DNA from: Marinobacter gelidimuriae
GTDB lineage: Bacteria; Pseudomonadota; Gammaproteobacteria; Pseudomonadales; Oleiphilaceae
Reading direction: 5' to 3'
NCBI RefSeq assembly: GCF_000372805.1
Contig: NZ_KB889875.1
Coordinates: 41,979-105,978 of the forward strand
DNA: 64,000 bases
A program made the translations under genes and the position numbers. Positions within the stretch are counted from its first letter, which is position 1. Each line of letters starts with the position of its first letter. The notes beneath the pieces are model-generated. The model saw only the letters and a list, made by a program, of their open reading frames with translations. It was not told the DNA's origin and made no database searches. Of the stretch, positions 46,736-56,629 are shown piece after piece.

Positions 46736-47350
46736 ATGAATCGAAGAGCATTCTTTATGAAAACCCAAGCCGTTATGGCAGTGGCATTCGCCTCCACGCT
46801 GGCCGTTGCAAATCCGGTCGCCGCCCAGGATCGGGCAGGCTGGCCCGACAACTTCACCGTAGGCACCGCCAGCCAGGGTGGCACCTACTTCGCGTACGGT
46901 GCCGGATGGGTCAACTTTGTCGCAGAAAGCCTGGGCGTATCAGGTGGCGCTGAAATTACCGGCGGCCCGATGCAGAATATGGCCCTGGTACACACTGGCG
47001 ATCTGAAATTTGGTCTGACCACTATGGGCCCTGCACGGGAATCCATGGACGGCAACAGCCCTTTGGCGCCAGGCATGAAAATGGACAACGTGTGCGCCAT
47101 GTTCCCCATGTATGAAACTCCATTTCCGTAACGGCTCTAACCAGCTCCGGTATTACCTCTATTTCTGACATTCCGGATGGCGCAACCATCGGCTTTGGCC
47201 CGGCTGGCTCCACCTCGGATACCTACTTTCCGCGCATGATGGAAACACTTGGTGTGAATTTCGAGCGCCGCAACGGCAGCTGGTCGGACCTGGGTGGCCA
47301 ATTGCAGGACGGTCTGATTGACGTTGTCGCCTTTGCCTCTGGCCTGATGG
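46736..47350 (+). pseudogene. TAXI-type TRAP solute receptor, frameshifted and truncated
   Basis: The first frame (131 aa) has a signal peptide (MKTQAVMAVAFASTLAVANP, cut near VAAQ) and the receptor start FTVGTASQGGTYFAYGAGWV. It ends at TAA 47129-47131 just after MFPMYETPF. One frame over, from about 47120, the receptor continues (TSSGITSISDIPDGATIGF, GPAGSTSDTYFPRMM, GGQLQDGLIDVVAFASG) to about 47350 and then stops being receptor-like. So there is a single frameshift near 47113-47125 and a lost C-terminal part. A complete TAXI receptor is about 320 aa and binds a carboxylate for TRAP uptake. ATG 46757 is an alternative start. Confidence 0.8.
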
Positions 47351-48219
47351 GCATGATCAACGGCACCAGTGCCGGTAACGTTGTGTCGACCGGTTCGGGA
47401 AAAGATGCACTGGCGCGCTACATTCACGAAAACAGCCGGCGCAGCAGCTATAATTTTGTCGCGATTAACTGCGGCGCGGTATCGGAAAATCTGATTGAAA
47501 GTGAGCTGTTCGGTCACGAAGCGGGGGCCTTTACCGGTGCGGAAAAACGCCGTATTGGTAAAATAGAGCACGCCCACCAGGGCACGCTGTTTCTGGATGA
47601 AGTGGAAAGCATGCCCATGCCACTGCAGATTAAACTGCTGCGGGTGCTTGAAGAACAGAAAGTTGAGCGTCTGGGTAGCAACCATGTGCAGCAGGTGGAC
47701 GTACGCATTATTGCCGCCACCAAATCCAATCTGAAAACCCTCAGTGACGAGGGTGTGTTTCGTGCAGACCTTTACTACCGCCTGAATGTGGTAAAAGTGG
47801 ATATCCCGCCACTGCGCGAGCGCAAGGAAGACATTCCCACGCTGTTTCATCACTTTGTGCTGATTGCTGCGGTCCGCTATGATCGCGAGAGCATCCCGTT
47901 GAACGCGGGCCAGGCAGCTAAACTGACGCACCACGACTGGCCCGGCAACGTGCGTGAGCTGCGCAATCTGGCCGAACGCTATGTCTTGCTGGGCCCGGCA
48001 GCTCTGGACGAGACCGACACGGCCCAAGCCACCGACGTTAATGGCCGCCGCACACTGGCGGAACTGATGGACGGCTTTGAACGCCTGGCCTTAATCAGTG
48101 CTTTGAATGCCTGCCATGGCAGCATCAAAGACACCATGGTTGAACTCGGCATTGCGCGCAAAACCCTGTACGACAAGATGAAAAAACACGGTCTGGACAA
48201 AGCCGAATTCAAAGAGTGA
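47351..48219 (+). pseudogene. Sigma-54 activator (DctD-like) lacking its receiver domain, fused to TAXI remnant
   Basis: In the same frame as the second half of the receptor, the sequence becomes a sigma-54 AAA+ activator: SGKDALARYIHENSRRSS, the GAFTGA loop in GHEAGAFTGAEKRR, GTLFLDEVESM (Walker B) and VDVRIIAATKSNLKTL, ending in a Fis-type HTH (SIKDTMVELGIARKTLYDKM). The N-terminal receiver is missing and the P-loop GExGxGK has become VVSTGSGK, because the junction falls at the P-loop. A frame from ATG 47236 runs through both parts (327 aa). I infer one deletion that removed the receptor end, probably a sensor kinase and the receiver, leaving an inactive chimera. Confidence 0.8.
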
Positions 48220-48248
48220 AGAAGTTCACCCTGCCGCTCTGCCGCCCT

Positions 48249-48806
48249 TTACAGCGAGGCCGCCGAGCGCGCGGCCTGATCGTACAGGCCGGAAATGCCG
48301 CGCAAAAAACTAGCTACTTCGCCCAGATCGCTGTTGGCAGATCCCAGCGTTCGCAGTGAATCTACCAAGCAGTTTTCACGGATTTCGGCGTAGCGTTTGC
48401 ACACATCTGCACCTTTTTCAGTCACCGAATAATAGGTTTCTTTCCCGCGCCTTTCGGAAGCCACTACGCCGTGTTTCAGCAGTTTCTTCAGGGAGTAGGT
48501 GACGGTGTGGCTGTCTTCCACATTCAGCACCAGGCAGATGTCGGCGGATTTTTTTGCGCGATCGCGGTGGTTCACGCTGTGCAGCACCAGCACGTCTAGT
48601 TGGCTTAAGTCATGCAGCCCGGCTGCATTCATACAGCGCACCATCCAGCGATTAAAGGCATTGCCGGCCACAATAAGGCCAAACTCCAACTCTGAAAGCT
48701 CCATTGCACGGCCCGAGGCCAGGTGGGCAGAGGACACGATGGGCCCAACATTGCGCCGTGCTGTTGCGCTCTCGCCAGAGCCGTTCGCCGAATTTTTTGT
48801 TTTCAT
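48249..48806 (-). CDS. MarR-like winged-helix regulator
   Basis: A 185-aa protein with a MarR/PadR-type winged helix (ADICLVLNVEDSHTVTYSLK as the recognition region, then KLLKHGVVASERRGKETYYS wing). The 35-residue N-terminal tail is polar. It lies 53 bases after dctM on the same strand, so it is probably last in a dctPQM-marR operon, and the likely target is the divergent dctP/pxpA region. The ligand may be the transported compound. Some related proteins are annotated as winged-helix DNA-binding regulators only. Confidence 0.8.
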   Translation of the reverse strand: MKTKNSANGSGESATARRNVGPIVSSAHLASGRAMELSELEFGLIVAGNAFNRWMVRCMNAAGLHDLSQLDVLVLHSVNHRDRAKKSADICLVLNVEDSHTVTYSLKKLLKHGVVASERRGKETYYSVTEKGADVCKRYAEIRENCLVDSLRTLGSANSDLGEVASFLRGISGLYDQAARSAASL

Positions 48807-48859
48807 AACGTGATATCACCGTTGTTAACAATCATGATTGGTCAGCGCTGTGTGTTGCC

Positions 48860-50164
48860 TTATCTGCCCATTTGGCTGGGCAAATACGTGACGATGGCAG
48901 GGAACAGCGTTATTAGTACCACTGCGCTCAGAATCAGCAGGAAATAGGGCAAAGCGGCCCAGGCAATGCGCAAAATATTTTCCCCGGTCAGGCCCTGAAT
49001 CACGAACAGATTGAAGCCAACCGGCGGCGTAATCTGGCTCATTTCCACCACAATCACCAGGTAGATACCGAACCAGAGCGGGTCAATGCCAGCGGCCTGC
49101 ACCATCGGCAGAATCACAGAGGTAGTCAGTACCACTACGGAAATACCATCCAGAAAGCATCCCAGCAGAATGAAGAACAGAGTCAGCGCTAGCAGCAGCA
49201 TATTGGGCGAAAGGTCCAAGGTGTTGATCCAGGTAGCCAGTTCCCGAGGGATACCGGTAAAGGCCATTGAGGTGGTCAGAAAATACGCACCCATCAGTAT
49301 GAAGGCAATCATGGACGACGTTTTTACCGTACCCATCAGCGCGCTGGTAAAGGTATCACGGCTCATGGAGCCGCCTTTCCACGACAACAGGTGAGCCAGC
49401 GCTACGCCAACGGCCGCGGATTCGGTGGGCGAGGCCAAGCCACCGTAAATCGAGCCAATCACGCCGATTATCAATAACATTACCGGAATCAGCGGCCGGC
49501 TGCGGCGCAGTTTGGCGTGAAAAGACAGGTGCTCGGCTTCGCCCGTCGGGATGCCATCCGGATTCAGCAGCGACCAGATCATGACATAGCCGCCAAACAG
49601 CATCAGCAGCATGATGCCAGGCAAAATGCCCGCCACAAACAGACGCGCAATGGACTGCTCGGTGGCCACGCCGTAAACAATCAGGATGATCGAGGGTGGA
49701 ATTAACAGCCCCAGGGTGGCAGAACCGGCCAGAGTGCCCAATATCTGGTTTTTGTTATAGCCGCGACGGGTCAGTTCCGGTATCGACATTTTGCCGATGG
49801 TGGCTGCTGTAGCGGCGGACGATCCTGAAATCGCCGCGAAAATACCACAACCCAAAATGTTGGTGTGCAGTAACTTCCCCGGAACCTTACCTACCCATGG
49901 TGAAATGCCGCTGAACATTTCTTCGGACAAGCGTGAGCGGAACAACACCTCACCCATCCAGATAAACATCGGTAACGCGGCCAGCTCCCAAGACACGCTG
50001 GCGCTGTAAAAAGCGGTCGACAGGCTGTCGCCCACTGGAACGTTGCTGAAGAAGTACAGCGAAATACAACCGATGGCCGTTAACGAAAACGCCACCCACA
50101 AACCCGCGCCCAGCAATGCCAGCAGCAGCACCAGAAGCAGTAGGCTCATCCAGATCATTTCCAC
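48860..50164 (-). CDS. dctM: TRAP transporter large permease DctM
   Basis: A 434-aa protein with about 12 hydrophobic segments, the Na+-coupled transport subunit of a TRAP system. FIWMGEVLFRSRLSEEMFSG, AAISGSSAATAATIGKMSIPEL and LIPPSIILIVYGVATEQSIAR are typical of DctM, and a second repeat half has LLGCFLDGISVVVLTTSVILP. The start is 4 bases beyond the dctQ stop. No truncation is visible. Confidence 0.93.
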   Translation of the reverse strand: MEMIWMSLLLLVLLLALLGAGLWVAFSLTAIGCISLYFFSNVPVGDSLSTAFYSASVSWELAALPMFIWMGEVLFRSRLSEEMFSGISPWVGKVPGKLLHTNILGCGIFAAISGSSAATAATIGKMSIPELTRRGYNKNQILGTLAGSATLGLLIPPSIILIVYGVATEQSIARLFVAGILPGIMLLMLFGGYVMIWSLLNPDGIPTGEAEHLSFHAKLRRSRPLIPVMLLIIGVIGSIYGGLASPTESAAVGVALAHLLSWKGGSMSRDTFTSALMGTVKTSSMIAFILMGAYFLTTSMAFTGIPRELATWINTLDLSPNMLLLALTLFFILLGCFLDGISVVVLTTSVILPMVQAAGIDPLWFGIYLVIVVEMSQITPPVGFNLFVIQGLTGENILRIAWAALPYFLLILSAVVLITLFPAIVTYLPSQMGR

Positions 50165-50168
50165 GGGC

Positions 50169-50708
50169 TTACTCCTGGGGTGCTTCGTCGTGAAGTTGGG
50201 TTATGCGGCCGCTGAGCAGCGACACAAGGGCGTCTAAGAGGGCTACCAATAGCCACAACAGACCCATTACCATCGCCGCCTGCGGAATCCACAGCGGCAC
50301 CGGCACCATGCCAATGGACAGATCGCCGAAATCGTAGCTGTCCCACGTCAGCCAAGCGCTGTGCCAGGCTGCAAAGGCAGTAATGGCCGCAGCTAATAGC
50401 AGAGCCAGAATGTCCATGATGCGGTGGGCAGATTGGGGCAGACGTTGTAACAGCAGAGTCACGCGAATGTGCCCGCCCTGCCAGAAGGTGTAGGCCAGGC
50501 CAAAAAACGTGGCGCCCAGCAGCATAAACGCCGCCAGCTCAGCCAGCCCCGGCACGTTCAGTCCCAAAGGGCTGAAACCCAACCAGGTCAGTAATTCGTC
50601 CAGTACCCGGCTGAGTACCTGGGCCACAATCATGACCATGATCAGTGTCAGGTTGATCGCTGAGAGGGCGCCCCCCAACCGATAGAATGCGTCCAGAGCC
50701 CTGCGCAT
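50169..50708 (-). CDS. dctQ: TRAP transporter small permease DctQ
   Basis: A 179-aa membrane protein with four spans, in keeping with DctQ. FMLLGATFFGLAYTFWQGGHIRVTLL is the conserved middle part. Between the receptor gene (102-base gap) and dctM (4-base gap) in one operon. Confidence 0.9.
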   Translation of the reverse strand: MRRALDAFYRLGGALSAINLTLIMVMIVAQVLSRVLDELLTWLGFSPLGLNVPGLAELAAFMLLGATFFGLAYTFWQGGHIRVTLLLQRLPQSAHRIMDILALLLAAAITAFAAWHSAWLTWDSYDFGDLSIGMVPVPLWIPQAAMVMGLLWLLVALLDALVSLLSGRITQLHDEAPQE

Positions 50709-50810
50709 GGGGATGTTCCTGTGTTATGCCCGCACTTGTACCTTTACTGCAGGGCCGGCATGGATAAATGCGTGATGGCACGAAAGCTTCGTGCCATCAC
50801 GGGGGCGTTA

Positions 50811-51881
50811 CTACCGCTGGCGGTAAGCGTCTAGCAGTGCTTGGCCGTCGCTGCCGGCGCGCTCAAGCCATTCTTCGGTCATGGTTTTGCCGATTTCTTG
50901 CAGGTGTTCGACCAGCTGCGCAGAGGGCTCCGACACGACGATGCCGTTATCTCGCATGATCTTGATTTTGGCATCGGTTTCTTCTTTGCTGGCGTCCCAT
51001 CCGCGCTTTTCAGCGACTGCTGCGGCGTCTTCCAGCGCTTTTTGGGCCGCTTCAGGCAGACTGCGGAAAGCTTTGGCGTTCACCACAACCATGTTCTTCG
51101 GCAGCCACAGCTGGGCGTGGTTAAAGTGGCTGAGGTAATCCCAGGCGCGGGTGTTGGCGCCGGTCGACGGCGACGTAATCATGGCGTCAACACGGCCGGT
51201 GCCAAAGGCGGTGGGAATGTCCGGCACTTCTACTTGGGTAGGGATTGCGCCCAGCAAGTCGGCCAGCTGCTCGCTGGATTTGTTGTAGGCGCGCATTTTC
51301 ACACCTTTCAGCTCTTCGCCATTTTCAATTGCGAACTGGGTATAAATGCCCTGTGGTGGCCAGGGCACCGCAAACAGCAGCTTCAAACGCTGACTTTCCA
51401 GGCGCTCCGCCAGTACGTCTTTAGAGGCCAGCCATAACTTCCAGGCCTGATCGTAATCACTGGCGAGATACGGCACCGAGTCGACTTCAAACAGCGGGTC
51501 TTCGTTGGCCAGGCGCGACATGATCAACTCGCCAATAGGCACCAGCCCGCGGCGCACGGAGTTCTTGATTTCCGGGTGTTTGATCAGCGAGCCACTGCTG
51601 TGCACCGTGATGTTCAGTTCGCCGTTGGTGGCGTCGCGCACATCATCAGTAAATTGGCGGATGTTCGCGGTGTGGAAGTTGGAATCGCCATAGGGCGTGG
51701 GCATGTCCCATTCGGTGGCTTGTACTCCGCTTACCATAAAGCTGAGCGTGGCGGCTGCCAGGGTGGCACTAACGTGCTTTAGGCTGAAGCCTTTTTTAAC
51801 GGGTAAGTGAACGGTTTGTATGGAGAGTGGATAAGGGATAAATTTGTTCCCGCGCTTGTCACCACTTATTACAGCTACCAC
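50811..51881 (-). CDS. dctP: TRAP transporter solute-binding protein DctP
   Basis: The receptor has a signal peptide ([20 protein letters not shown], cleaved near VQA) and a DctP fold: [40 protein letters not shown] with the conserved arginine that binds the ligand carboxylate, and [20 protein letters not shown]. The start is unclear: the only in-frame start codon upstream is GTG 51881, which makes an unusually long N-terminus overlapping the pxpA leader; no ATG, GTG or TTG stands just before the signal peptide. The ligand is inferred to be 5-oxoproline or a similar acid from the divergent pxpABC. Confidence 0.85.
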   Translation of the reverse strand: MVAVISGDKRGNKFIPYPLSIQTVHLPVKKGFSLKHVSATLAAATLSFMVSGVQATEWDMPTPYGDSNFHTANIRQFTDDVRDATNGELNITVHSSGSLIKHPEIKNSVRRGLVPIGELIMSRLANEDPLFEVDSVPYLASDYDQAWKLWLASKDVLAERLESQRLKLLFAVPWPPQGIYTQFAIENGEELKGVKMRAYNKSSEQLADLLGAIPTQVEVPDIPTAFGTGRVDAMITSPSTGANTRAWDYLSHFNHAQLWLPKNMVVVNAKAFRSLPEAAQKALEDAAAVAEKRGWDASKEETDAKIKIMRDNGIVVSEPSAQLVEHLQEIGKTMTEEWLERAGSDGQALLDAYRQR

Positions 51882-51926
51882 TCGCTACAGCCACAATTTA
51901 TAACAGCTACAAGCCTGGAGGCTCAC

Positions 51927-52664
51927 ATGCTATTGAATTGCGATATCGGTGAAAGCTACGGCGCCTGGACCATGGGTCTGGATGATCAGGTCATGCCGTT
52001 TATTGACCAGGCCAACATCGCCTGCGGGTTTCACGCCGGCGACCCGCGAGTTATGTTCAATACGGTGCGCCTGGCGTTGCAACACGGTGTCACCCTTGGG
52101 GCCCATCCGGCGTATCCGGATATTCAGGGGTTTGGTCGTCGGTCTATGGTGTGTGCAGCAGATGAAATTCACACCATGGTGTTGTATCAGGTGGGCGCGC
52201 TGGCGCAGATCGCCGCGGCCCAGGGTGGCCGGGTGAGCTATGTAAAGCCCCACGGCGCGCTATATAACGACATGATGCGCGACGAGGTGATACTGCGAGC
52301 AATCCTCGATGCGCTGGCGCAATCGCCGCAAACCTTGGCGTTGATGGCCATGACCACAGCGGACAACCAGCGCCTGAAACAGCTATGCGCGGAATACGGC
52401 GTAACGTTGCTGCTGGAAGCCTTCGCCGATCGCGCCTATGACAGCGCCGGGTATTTGGTTTCGCGCAGCCAGACGGGTGCCGTGCACCACGATTCCAGCA
52501 TAATTGTGCAGCAGGCACTGGCCTTTGCCCGTGGTCAGAGCATTCAGTCGACAGAAGGCAAAGCCTTGCATCTGGAAGCGGACACGCTGTGTGTGCACGG
52601 TGACAACCCTGAGTCTGTGGCAGCTGTGCGGGCCATTCGTGACGCGTTCAGGGAGCTGGGGTGA
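51927..52664 (+). CDS. pxpA: 5-oxoprolinase subunit A (LamB/YcsF family)
   Basis: PxpA with PxpB and PxpC hydrolyses 5-oxoproline to glutamate using ATP. The 245-aa protein starts [17 protein letters not shown] at ATG 51927 behind a CTGGAGG site. [26 protein letters not shown] and [11 protein letters not shown] are the signature motifs, and [11 protein letters not shown] ends the fold. Start of the pxpABC operon. Confidence 0.95.
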   Translation: MLLNCDIGESYGAWTMGLDDQVMPFIDQANIACGFHAGDPRVMFNTVRLALQHGVTLGAHPAYPDIQGFGRRSMVCAADEIHTMVLYQVGALAQIAAAQGGRVSYVKPHGALYNDMMRDEVILRAILDALAQSPQTLALMAMTTADNQRLKQLCAEYGVTLLLEAFADRAYDSAGYLVSRSQTGAVHHDSSIIVQQALAFARGQSIQSTEGKALHLEADTLCVHGDNPESVAAVRAIRDAFRELG

Positions 52665-53398
52665 TGCAGTGGCGCTATGACATCAGCGGTATAGATACCG
52701 TTACCCTGCATTTTGGCCGGCGTATCGATGCGGCTCTGGTTGCCCCGATTCACCGTGCGGCAATCGCTTTAAAAGCAAGCCTGGGCGCGCGACTGCTGGA
52801 TGCGGTGCCGTCTTACACCACTCTGCTGTTGCGTTATGATGTGTTACAGGACGACCTGGCCAGCCTGATGGGGCAGGTGAGTGAAGTGCTGAACCAGCTG
52901 CCCGATGTTACCGAAGACGTTGATGCTGAATTAGAGATTATTGAAGTTCCAGTGTTTTATCACCCCAGCGTCGGGCCGGATCTGAAGCGCTTGGCGCAGC
53001 GTGCAGGTTTCAGCGTGGAAGAGGTTGTTCGCCGCCACAGCGAGCGCCTTTACCAGGTATTCGCCATTGGCTTTGCCCCGGGTTTTGCCTACCTGGGCGA
53101 GGTGGCCGAAGAGTTAAGTGTGCCCCGGCTTGCCAACCCGCGAGCAAAAGTGCCGGCGGGTACTCTGGGTATCGCCGACACCCAAACCGCGCTTTATCCC
53201 ATAGTGTCGCCTGGCGGCTGGAATCTGATTGGCCGTACTCCTTTAACCCTGTTTGATCAGTCTCGCGCACAGTCCAGCCTGCTGGAAGCCGGCCAGACAG
53301 TGCGCTTCCGCCCGATAGCACAAGACGAATACCTTGAGCTTGGCGGTCGCCTTGACGATTTGCCCTGGGGCATGGAGCCAGGTTTGGAAAAGTCGTGA
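52661..53398 (+). CDS. pxpB: 5-oxoprolinase subunit B (KipI family)
   Basis: A 245-aa KipI/PxpB protein. [39 protein letters not shown] and [18 protein letters not shown] are conserved, then [20 protein letters not shown] and [16 protein letters not shown]. The GTG at 52661 overlaps the pxpA stop by 4 bases; an ATG at 52664 gives the same protein one residue shorter. Translationally coupled to both neighbours. Confidence 0.94.
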   Translation: MMQWRYDISGIDTVTLHFGRRIDAALVAPIHRAAIALKASLGARLLDAVPSYTTLLLRYDVLQDDLASLMGQVSEVLNQLPDVTEDVDAELEIIEVPVFYHPSVGPDLKRLAQRAGFSVEEVVRRHSERLYQVFAIGFAPGFAYLGEVAEELSVPRLANPRAKVPAGTLGIADTQTALYPIVSPGGWNLIGRTPLTLFDQSRAQSSLLEAGQTVRFRPIAQDEYLELGGRLDDLPWGMEPGLEKS

Positions 53399-54345
53399 CT
53401 CACTCCAGGCTTGGTCTGTTGATTGAAAAACCCGGCTTCCTGAGCCTGATTCAGGACGCCGGGCGTCGCGGAGTAATGCACCTGGGGCTGGCCACGGGCG
53501 GGGCTATGGATCGCCACGCCTGGGCCTGGGCAAACTACCTGTTGGGTAATTGCTTTGGGGCGGCGGCTTTAGAGATCACCTTTGGTCAAGTGGAGTTTGT
53601 CAGCCAATTGAGCACTAGTATTGCCATTACCGGAGCAGAGGTGACGGTCACGGTGAACGGCGCCTCGCAGCCGTTGTGGGCTACGCTGTCGTTGAAAGCC
53701 GGGGACAGGGTGGCATTGAGTGCACCCCGCGCCGGGCTTCGCAGTTATCTAGCCGTTGCCGGTGGTTTTAGCGTTGCTGTAGGTTTGGGCAACAGCTGCG
53801 CTACACTGCACCGGGAGAAAACCGGAGGCCTGCATCGCGATGGGCAACCGTTAAAAGCCGGCGATCTGCTGCCCTGTGAATCCCAGTCCCAAAACCCGCC
53901 ATTGCAGCGCCAAGTGCCCATCGACTGGATACCCGATTACCGCGAGGCGCTCATTCTGGATGTGATTATGGGGGCACAGATAGAGCGTTTCCCCTCCAGT
54001 TCCCTAGAGTGCTTCTTCACTCAGCTTTATACCTTGAGCCCGCAGAGCGATCGCATGGGCGCAAGGTTAAATGGCCCGGCGCTAGAGGTGTTTGGCGAAC
54101 GCCTGATTTCTGAAGGCATCAGCCTGGGTGCGGTTCAGGTGCCGGCCAATGGTTTGCCAATCATTCTTCTGAATGATCGCCAGACCATTGGCGGCTACCC
54201 CAAGCTTGGGGCTGTAACGCCCCGCAGTCTGGATGCGCTGGCTCAGCGCCAGCCGGGCAGTCAGCTGCAGTTCCGCCCAGTGGTCCTGTATGAGGCCCAA
54301 AGGCGTGAAAAGGCCTTCCTGAATTTTTTTAACAAGACCCTTTAG
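53395..54345 (+). CDS. pxpC: 5-oxoprolinase subunit C (KipA family)
   Basis: The 316-aa KipA/PxpC subunit. LIEKPGFLSLIQDAGRRGVM, MDRHAWAWANYLLGN and the ITFGQVEF strand are characteristic, then SPQSDRMGARLNGPALE and QTIGGYPKLGAVTPRSLD. GTG start overlapping pxpB by 4 bases. Closes pxpABC; a 46-base gap separates it from the convergent DUF2058 gene. Confidence 0.94.
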   Translation: MTHSRLGLLIEKPGFLSLIQDAGRRGVMHLGLATGGAMDRHAWAWANYLLGNCFGAAALEITFGQVEFVSQLSTSIAITGAEVTVTVNGASQPLWATLSLKAGDRVALSAPRAGLRSYLAVAGGFSVAVGLGNSCATLHREKTGGLHRDGQPLKAGDLLPCESQSQNPPLQRQVPIDWIPDYREALILDVIMGAQIERFPSSSLECFFTQLYTLSPQSDRMGARLNGPALEVFGERLISEGISLGAVQVPANGLPIILLNDRQTIGGYPKLGAVTPRSLDALAQRQPGSQLQFRPVVLYEAQRREKAFLNFFNKTL

Positions 54346-54391
54346 TTCATTGTTAAATATGAAAATTTTCTGAGTCTTTTAAGGTTCTGTG

Positions 54392-54928
54392 TTACCACAT
54401 GAGATCGTCCGGGATCTCATAGCCGGCGTAAGGGTCATCGTCGCCGAGGTCGTCTTTCGTGCGCTCGTGCAATACAACAACGGCCTGTGCGTCCCGTTCC
54501 TGGATTTTGCGTGCTACGCCCTCGGCGACAATCTCGTATTCGCCACTGACGCAGATGATCGCCAGTCGGCCGCGGGCCAGCTGGTCGACCATTAGGTCGT
54601 CCACATACATTTTCTTGATTTTCTTGTCGTGAACAAATTGGTAAGAGGTTTCGCCGTGACTGCGGTTCAGTCGGTTGGTTTCCACTAATTGGCGGATTTG
54701 AGCCTGTATGGCCTTTTTTTGGGCCTCAGCCTGGCGCTGCTGATTTAGTTGACGGTCGCGCTCGGTTTTTTCTTCTCGCGCCTGCTGTACTCGCTGCTCG
54801 GCTTCATTTACCTGCACCGCGCCCTTGGGCTGCTGTTTGCGCTGTTTGTGCTTTTCATTACGAATAGCTGTGGCCTTTTTTTTGTCGGCCAAGCCGGCTT
54901 TCAGTAACTGGTCCTGCAGGGACGCCAT
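54392..54928 (-). CDS. DUF2058 domain protein (YaiL-like)
   Basis: A 178-aa protein with a very basic N-terminal half (KKKATAIRNEKHKQRKQQPK, then QRVQQAREEKTERDRQLNQQ) and a compact C-terminal half (FVHDKKIKKMYVDDLMVDQLA, RGRLAIICVSGEYEIVAEGV). Family function is unknown. ATG 54928 opens divergently from dbpA across 111 bases. The C-terminal PYAGYEIPDDLMW is the family end. Confidence 0.88.
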   Translation of the reverse strand: MASLQDQLLKAGLADKKKATAIRNEKHKQRKQQPKGAVQVNEAEQRVQQAREEKTERDRQLNQQRQAEAQKKAIQAQIRQLVETNRLNRSHGETSYQFVHDKKIKKMYVDDLMVDQLARGRLAIICVSGEYEIVAEGVARKIQERDAQAVVVLHERTKDDLGDDDPYAGYEIPDDLMW

Positions 54929-55039
54929 GGGGTAACTCCATTAATTGGTAAGAAACTCTGCTATTATTCCACTAGCCTCAGTATACGCCCTCGCGTTTAC
55001 CTTCTTAACCAGCAACTGCTGATTCCGGGATTTTCTTGT

Positions 55040-56413
55040 ATGCCTTCCTTTAAAGACCTTGAACTGTCTGCCGCCATGCAGGCCAATCTTGTGCGCCTGG
55101 GTTTTACCGAACCCACCGACATTCAGGCGCGGGCCTTGCCCCATTGCCTGGCGGGTCAAGACGTTATTGCCTTGGCGCACACCGGCAGCGGCAAAACCGC
55201 AGCCTTCGGTATTGGTCTGATTGAGCATGTCAAACCCAAGCAGTTCTCGGTACAAAGCTTGGTACTGTGCCCCACCCGGGAGTTGGCTGACCAGGTCGCC
55301 AAGGCTTTGCGGGAACTGGCCCGTGCCCGCGACAATATAAAAATACTCACCCTGTGCGGTGGTGTGTCGATTGGCCCTCAGATCGGCTCGCTGGCCCACG
55401 GTGCTCATATAGTCGTGGGTACACCAGGGCGGATAGCGGATCACCTGCAAAAAGGCACGCTGAAACTGGATCGTGTGCACACCGTGGTGCTGGACGAAGC
55501 TGATCGCATGTTGGATATGGGGTTCCAGGAAGCAGTGGAAAACATTCTTTCACACGCGCCGGCACAGCGCCAGACTCTGCTGTTCTCAGCCACTTGGCCC
55601 GAATCGATTCGTAAACTCAGCGCCGGTTTTCAGCGTGAGCCGGTGGATGTGCGGGCGCAAACCGAGAAGATGAACAGTGATATTGCCGAGGTGTTCTACG
55701 AAATTTCTGGCAATCAGCGGACCCGCGCCATCGTGGCTCTGCTGTCGCAGCATCAACCCACATCCTGTCTGGTGTTCTGCGCTATGAAACATCAGTGTGA
55801 CGAGCTGGCGGCCGAGCTGTCCCAGCAGGGCTTTTCGGCGCTGGCGTTGCACGGCGACCTGGAACAGCGCGACCGCGATAGCGTGCTAGTACGCTTTGCC
55901 AATCAAAGTTGCCAGGTATTGGTGGCCACCGACGTAGCGGCTCGCGGGCTGGACATAAAATCATTGCCATTGGTTGTAAACGCCGAGCCGGCGGGTGATC
56001 CGGAAATACACACGCACCGCATCGGTCGTACCGGCCGCGCCGGGGAGCAGGGGCTGGCCGTTACTCTGTGCAGCCCGTCCCAGGGCCACAAAATCAATCG
56101 CCTGGAAAGCGAGCGCGGTGCAGCGGTCACCTGGGGCGATAGTGACCCATTACTGGCCACCGTACCAAAACCGGTGAAGCCGCTGATGAAAACCCTGTGC
56201 ATAGCCTCAGGCCGCAAAGAAAAATTGCGCCCAGGTGATGTGATGGGCGCTCTGACCGGCGATGGCGGCTTGCCTGGTAGCGCCGTTGGTAAAATAAATG
56301 TGTTTGAATTTCAGTGTTTTGTAGCCGTGGAAAGCCGCCATGCCGGGCGTGCGCTGGAACAGTTGGAGCGCGGCAAGGTAAAAGGTCGCAAGTTGCGGGC
56401 ACGCTTAGTCTGA
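55040..56413 (+). CDS. dbpA: ATP-dependent RNA helicase DbpA
   Basis: DEAD-box helicase that acts on 23S rRNA hairpin 92 during 50S assembly. The 457-aa protein has the Q-motif region (LVRLGFTEPTDIQARALPHC), AHTGSGKTAAFG, PTRELADQV, LDEADRMLDMGF, SAT and HRIGRTGRAGEQG. The C-terminal RRM-like domain specific to DbpA (RPGDVMGALTGDGGLPGSAV, then GKINVFEFQCFVAVE) identifies it. ATG at 55040. Confidence 0.94.
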   Translation: MPSFKDLELSAAMQANLVRLGFTEPTDIQARALPHCLAGQDVIALAHTGSGKTAAFGIGLIEHVKPKQFSVQSLVLCPTRELADQVAKALRELARARDNIKILTLCGGVSIGPQIGSLAHGAHIVVGTPGRIADHLQKGTLKLDRVHTVVLDEADRMLDMGFQEAVENILSHAPAQRQTLLFSATWPESIRKLSAGFQREPVDVRAQTEKMNSDIAEVFYEISGNQRTRAIVALLSQHQPTSCLVFCAMKHQCDELAAELSQQGFSALALHGDLEQRDRDSVLVRFANQSCQVLVATDVAARGLDIKSLPLVVNAEPAGDPEIHTHRIGRTGRAGEQGLAVTLCSPSQGHKINRLESERGAAVTWGDSDPLLATVPKPVKPLMKTLCIASGRKEKLRPGDVMGALTGDGGLPGSAVGKINVFEFQCFVAVESRHAGRALEQLERGKVKGRKLRARLV

Positions 56414-56629
56414 TGATGGGATGTTCGGCGGGGGAATGGGTGGAAAAATACCCAAAAATACTTGGAAAGTCCGTATGGCCATTTGTATTCTGGTTGCTGA
56501 TCACCTATTAAACCGGTAAATTACGCAGGATTTTGCATCCCGGTTTCATTGAATAAAGCGCCGAATCTATGGCTTGTCGGTACGGATTCCCGGGGAAAAG
56601 TCACTAACCAAGACAGGTAGCTATTCGTT

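Noticed and set aside
46736..48219. TAXI receptor and sigma-54 activator as two intact genes
   Set aside because: The receptor is frameshifted and ends early; the activator has no receiver domain and a damaged P-loop at the junction.
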